Assembly (NCBI GenBank): GCA_032622095.1
Contig: CP136063.1
Span: forward strand, 68,027,897 to 68,091,896
Origin: Siphonodentalium dalli
Lineage: Eukaryota; Mollusca; Scaphopoda; Gadilida; Siphonodentaliidae
Direction: 5' to 3'
Length of the DNA: 64,000 nucleotides
The translations under genes and the position numbers were made by a program. Below, in pieces: positions 55,601 through 61,600 of this stretch. Below the pieces are notes generated by a model. That model was given only the letters and a program-made list of their open reading frames with translations. It did no database searches and was not told the origin of the DNA. Each line of letters opens with the position of its first letter. The first letter of the stretch is position 1.

Positions 55601-58600
55601 AGTTGCGAAGCCAGGGCCATAACTCTTTCCCACCATAGTAATTCTTTTAAGCATCTTCTTCAAAACGATAAGACCGAATGGTTTCATATTTGGTGTGGAT
55701 GTTCCCTAGGTGACTCACATTCAGATTTGTTCAAATGAGTTCACTTGGTGAAATAGTTGTGAAGCCAGGGCCATAACTCTTTTCCTCCATAGTATTCTTA
55801 AAATGACTTCTTCTCGAATACCATCAGGCTATATGGGTTCATATTTGGTATGAAGGATCCTTGGGTGACTGGGGTTCAGATTTGTTCAAATCAGGTCACT
55901 GGGTCAAATGTGGGCGGGGCCAGGGACTTAACTCCAAATTATTATTTTTTAGATTTAACTCTTTAGATATCTACTTCTTTGAAAATGATTATGAAAAGTT
56001 CTGACTGTTGTGGTCTCCAGAGTCCCAGTCTTATCAGTCTTTGCCGTCTGGTGAGCGACCCCACAGTCATTGACTGTCTTGTTAGTATCACCAGAGATAG
56101 TCTGACATGGATATTGTATATATTCTGATACCTTAGGATTAAATTACTTACTATGTCTATGATGGGATCAACTTGAGAAATATTTTTATTTACAGCGGAG
56201 GTGAAGAGAGTGGGAGATATTATATTCGGATTGGCAACTCAATGTGTTCAAGCCAAAAATGTGAACAAGACAACTCCACAAACACTATCAAATCTGTGCC
56301 TCAAGATCAACGTCAAGCTTGGAGGGATCAACAATATATTAGTGCCAAACATAAGGTATGTTTTCTTTATATATTAGTGCCAAACATAAGGTAGAAGGGA
56401 TCAACAATATATTCGTGCCAAACATAAGGTAGGAGGGATCAACAATATATTGGTGCCAAACATAAGGTAGGTTTTCTTTATATATTAGTGCCAAACATAA
56501 GGTAGGTTTTCTTTATATATTAGTGCCAAACATAAGGTAGGTTTTCTATATATATTAGTGCCAAACATAAGGTAGTTTTTCTATATATATTAGTGCCAAA
56601 CATAAGGTAGGTTTTCTTTCGACAAGTTAATGGGACCCAAGGCACTCGCAAAAAATATAAAAGTCTGAAATACATCACCACTAAGAAGAACATTAAATAG
56701 ATAAACTTTGTTTGTACCTACCATAGTATGGTGAATGTCCGTATTGACCACTCATCTGTGCATCTGTCTGTCTGTAGACACTTTACACATGGTGTGACAA
56801 CTCAAACATTTTCTATCTGATTGGAACCAAATTTTGTATATGAATTTCTCAGCCCAAAAGACAGATCAAGTTTGACTAAGGGTTTTACCCGACTATTTTT
56901 AACTGAGTTATGGCCTTTTCAAAAAATATTCACTTTAACTCTTTCATCACTGAATATCATAGTTACTCATACCCCATAACCCTGAATATGTGCATGCTAT
57001 CTGCAATATACACCGTTATAGTAATTGGTAATTATGGCAATCTATATATTGTCGTGTTCGTAAGATATTGAAGTATCAAATGAGATAGTTTGTGTGACTG
57101 TCAACTCATCTTGTTAAGTAATTTCAGGTAAAAATAGGTGACAACAGGTAACATTTAGGTACAGTCGCTATTTACATTATTTTTCTGCTATTGATGGCAC
57201 AATATGAATACTACACCTCTCATATATATATTTATGATTATGTTTTACTAAATCTCTGGGGACATACAGTCCATTTGCCTGTGATTTACTGCGCCGTAAT
57301 AACAGGTGAAATACACCTGTATGCATTTCAAAGTTCACAAATACAAGCCATACCATTTGCAATTGTTTTATTCCATATTCAATTTAATTTGGGACTTACC
57401 ATAACCTTTTATATTATACTTGCAATTGCAATGGACCATTTTATGTGGTCGCATGTAAAACAGTGGTAGATTATAATCCTCGTTATCACTGTCACATGCT
57501 CCACAAGATATATTACTTTTATTACTTTCATGTTCTGAATGGCTAGAGTAATCACTTTCATCTATATCATGAACTTTATTATGAGAGACATGCTGTTTTT
57601 CTGGAGACTTACTAACATCACACAATATATCAAATGCACAAACATAAAAACTCTCAAAGAGTTCATCCTCAGAAAACTCGTCTACATCGCTATCAACCAA
57701 CATGTTGACTAAATTGTGTTTGCTTGGTATATGCCTGTTAGAATGTAATAAAACAGGTTTCTCTTGAATGTATGAGACATAAAACCAATTACAAACATTT
57801 CCTGTCTATGCTCCAGATCAAGATATACTTTAATTTCCATATGTTTGAAATAAAAAAACAATTTAAACCCAGGATTCCTGTGTTTGACATAATTGACCGC
57901 TACAGCGGGCTGCCGTGATGAAGCATACAGCGGGCTGCCGTGATGAAAGAGTTAAAAATAAAAATTACTAGTAGATTGAATTCCTAATTTTATTATTTTT
58001 TTTTAAATAAATAAGAAATATATAATAAAATATATTTTTTATATAATTCAAAAAACATGTTTACTGTTAACTTCCAATTAAACTTCGCCATCTTATTGGA
58101 CTAGTTGGACATTTATCGGTAATTCCACTGTACAGTAGTGTTTATATAACAAAGGTTTTGACATGTAAAATCTCATTATTGGAGAGTTATAAATCCTTCC
58201 ATGACTGGAGCTTCCTGAAGTTTTTGCGAAAACCCTGTGCCAATGCATTCTCTTATATATGCGAGTCTCCCATAGGGAGCCTCGCATATATAAGAGAATA
58301 CAATGCCTAACAATATTTACCTTGACATTGTAAGCCAGTGCATTCCGTTATATACTAGTATCCGAGGCTCCATATGGAGACTCGCATATATAAAAGAATG
58401 CACTGGCACAGTATCTTTAATGCTGCACCAATGCAGCTCCCATCATGAAAGGGTTAATAATGAAAATAAGAGCAAAGTCAATCTATTCTTGTTGATGATC
58501 ATTTTGTTTTAAACTTTTATGTTATTCCGCATGGAGTCCCTTACCCTTTGAGTGCCAGGTCGATTTTTGAATCAACCTATATACCCTGTGCCAATGCATT

Positions 58601-61600
58601 CTCTTATATATGCGAGTCGACCATAGGTCGCCTCGCATATATAAGAGAATACATTGGCCTAACAATTTTTTTTTTTACAATTTTAATAGTTTATTCTTAT
58701 ATTCTTTAACAGACTTATTTTGTAGGTTTAGGGCCGATGAGATCGGCCCCTGGCACTCAAAGGGTTAAGACATTTTTATAAGGCACATCACAGTTTGAAA
58801 AATTCTCATTTCTCATCCAAATTGAACATTTAAATGTCTACTAACTGTGAACTGATTTTTGCACATGTCGACCTTTGAACTGACAACTGCCTTGTCTGCC
58901 CAAACTTACTTATGATTGATGGTATCTGCAATCATAATGAACATGGTAAACAACTAAGAACATTGACTTGAGTTTTTTTTATCACTTTTATTGTCAAAAT
59001 TTAAAGAGAATGTAATGACAAGCCATAAGCCTTTCCTGAACCTAATTGTATGAGATACATTAATGCCCTAAGTAATCGACTGTTTAACTGCAGCAGAATT
59101 ATGGGTAACTTTTCAGGATTTAGTCGGAAATATGGCTTGTTGCCATTCATCAGAAAGCTCTCAGGGAGAGCTTTCCAATGAATGGCAACAAGCCATATTT
59201 CCGACTAAATCCTGAAAAGTTACCCATAATTCTGCTGTAGTTAAAAGAGACGATTACTTAGGGCATTACTGTATATGTACGCTTGATTTTTATACCCCCT
59301 TTTAAAAAAAAAAAGGGGGGTATACTGTTTTGCACCTGTCCGTCCGTCCGTGCATCCGTCGAGCCATCCGTACGTCCGTCCGATGTCTGTTCATGTCATA
59401 ACTTGAACAGTAGTGCTCGGATCTCAATGAAATTAGGTATGGATGTTCACTACTATGAGGACATTAAATAGAGGTTTTCATTGTTTTGTTCGGATTTTCC
59501 ATTCTAGAGTTATTCATCTTTGTTTATCTGGAAATAGTGGCTTTTTGGTCTGTCTGGTGTCTGTTCATGTCGTAACTTCAACAGTTGGGCTGGGATCTCA
59601 ACCAAATTTGGTGTGGATGTTCACAACAATGAGGACATTAAATAGAGGGTTCCATCGTATTGTTCGGATTTTCCATTCTAGAGTTATTCATCTTTGTTTA
59701 TCTTGAAATGTTGGATTTTTGGTCCGTCTGGTTTCTGTTCATGTCATAACTTGAACAGTAGTGCTCATATCGCAATGAAATTTGGTACGGATGTTGACTA
59801 CTATGAGAGCATTCAATAGAGGTTTCCATCGTTTTGTTTTGATTTTCCATTCTAGAGTTATTCATCTTTGTTTATCTGGAAATGTTGGCTTTTTGGTCTG
59901 TCTGGTGTCTGTTCATGTCGTAATTTTAACAATTGTGCTGGGATCTCAATGGAATTTGGTATGGATGTTCACTGCTATGAGGACATCAAAAAGTGGGTTC
60001 CATCGTTTTGTTTGGATATTCCATTCTAGAGTTATACATCTTTGTTCATCTGGAAATATTGGCTTTTTGGTCTGTCTGGTGTCTGTTCATGTTGTAACTT
60101 CAACAGTTGTGCTGGGATCTCAATGGAATTTGGTATGGATGTTCACTGCTATGAGGATATTCAATAGGGGGTTCCATTGTTTTGCACCGCTCTTCCTTTC
60201 TAGAGTTATTCATCTTTGTTCATCTGGAAATGTTGGCTTTTTAGTCCGTCTGGTGTCTGTTCATGTTGTAACTTCAACAATTGTGCTGGGATCTCAATGG
60301 AATTTGGTATGGATATTCACTGCTATGAGGACATTCAATAGGGGGTTCCATTGTTCTGTTCCGCTTTTCCATTCTAGAGTTATTCATCTTTGTTTATCTG
60401 GAAATGTTGGTTGTTTGGTCCATCCAATGTCTGTTCAGCTCATAACTTGAACAGTAATGCTCGGAACTCAATGAAATTTTGTATGGATGTTCACCACTAT
60501 GAGGACATATAATGGCACATTTAAAAGTTTGTTTGGTTTTTTGTTCTATAGTTATCTTTGTTTATATGAAAATGCTGATTTCTGGGGCCATATGTCTGAG
60601 TATAGCCATCATAAGTTATAGATGTGCCCACACTAGGCGGTATGCCACGAGGGGGTATGCGCCGGACGACAGTCCATCTCTTGTTGATGATGAGTGAGTT
60701 TATATTATCGCACTAATTTATTGTTCAACGAGGTACGACTAGAAATGTGTTGTTCTGTTTTTTATCAATAACATTTTGTAGTTTCTTTATGTATTGTCAG
60801 ATTTGAGGAAAATTAGTGTGTATTCGTAACTTTTTCAGACCTCCAACGTTCCGACAGCCAGTCATATTTATTGGTGCTGATGTTACGCATTCTCCAGCTG
60901 GTGATCATTCGAAACCATCCATTGCTGCGGTATGTTCTCTTTATTTCTCCGGACGAAAACCAGCTTCTCGCTTGACAGATATGACTAGCTGTTTTACATG
61001 CGAACAAACTTGGACAATAGTTAAATAAGCTAGCTTCTCTCCTCAATGAATCTATAGTTAAATAAGCTAGCTTCTCCTTAATGAATCCACTAATAAGCTA
61101 GCTTCTCCCCTGAATGAATCTAGAGTTAAATAAGCTAGCTTCTCCCCTCAATGAATCTATAGTTAAATAAGCTAGCTTCTCCCCTCAATGAATCTATAGT
61201 TAAATAAGCTAGCTTCTCCCCTCAATGAATCCACTAATAAGCTAGCTTCTCCCCTCAATAAATCAACTAATTTGATGATGTAGCTTTGCTTAGCCCAATA
61301 TAACAAATTTAATTTTCCCTCCAGCCAGCTCCAGCCCCATTTTTCTAATAAAGTTGGATGTAAATCTTGCAATTTATTTATATTGGCCTTATGGAAGTTT
61401 TTAAAAAGGTTTCCATAACTACCAATGCCACAGTGGGGAATCACGTGGTTTCAAGTTGATGAGTACCACGCATTCAAAATGGCGGAGGCATTCGCAAACA
61501 CGACCAGAAATTATGAAAAAGGTAATAAACTAGGATAATGACGTAGTACATAGTATTTTGGCAGCTACAAGCATATGGTATACTATTTTTCAAACAAGCT

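Noticed and set aside
59782-60450. 222-codon open frame, the longest in the window, with a repeated peptide
   Set aside because: It runs through a 172-bp tandem array. The peptide repeat mirrors the DNA repeat, there are no domains, and neighbouring arrays of the same plan give different frames.
2615-61265. CRISPR-like arrays among the regular repeats
   Set aside because: Repeats are contiguous or nearly so, without unique equal-length spacers, and the DNA is animal.
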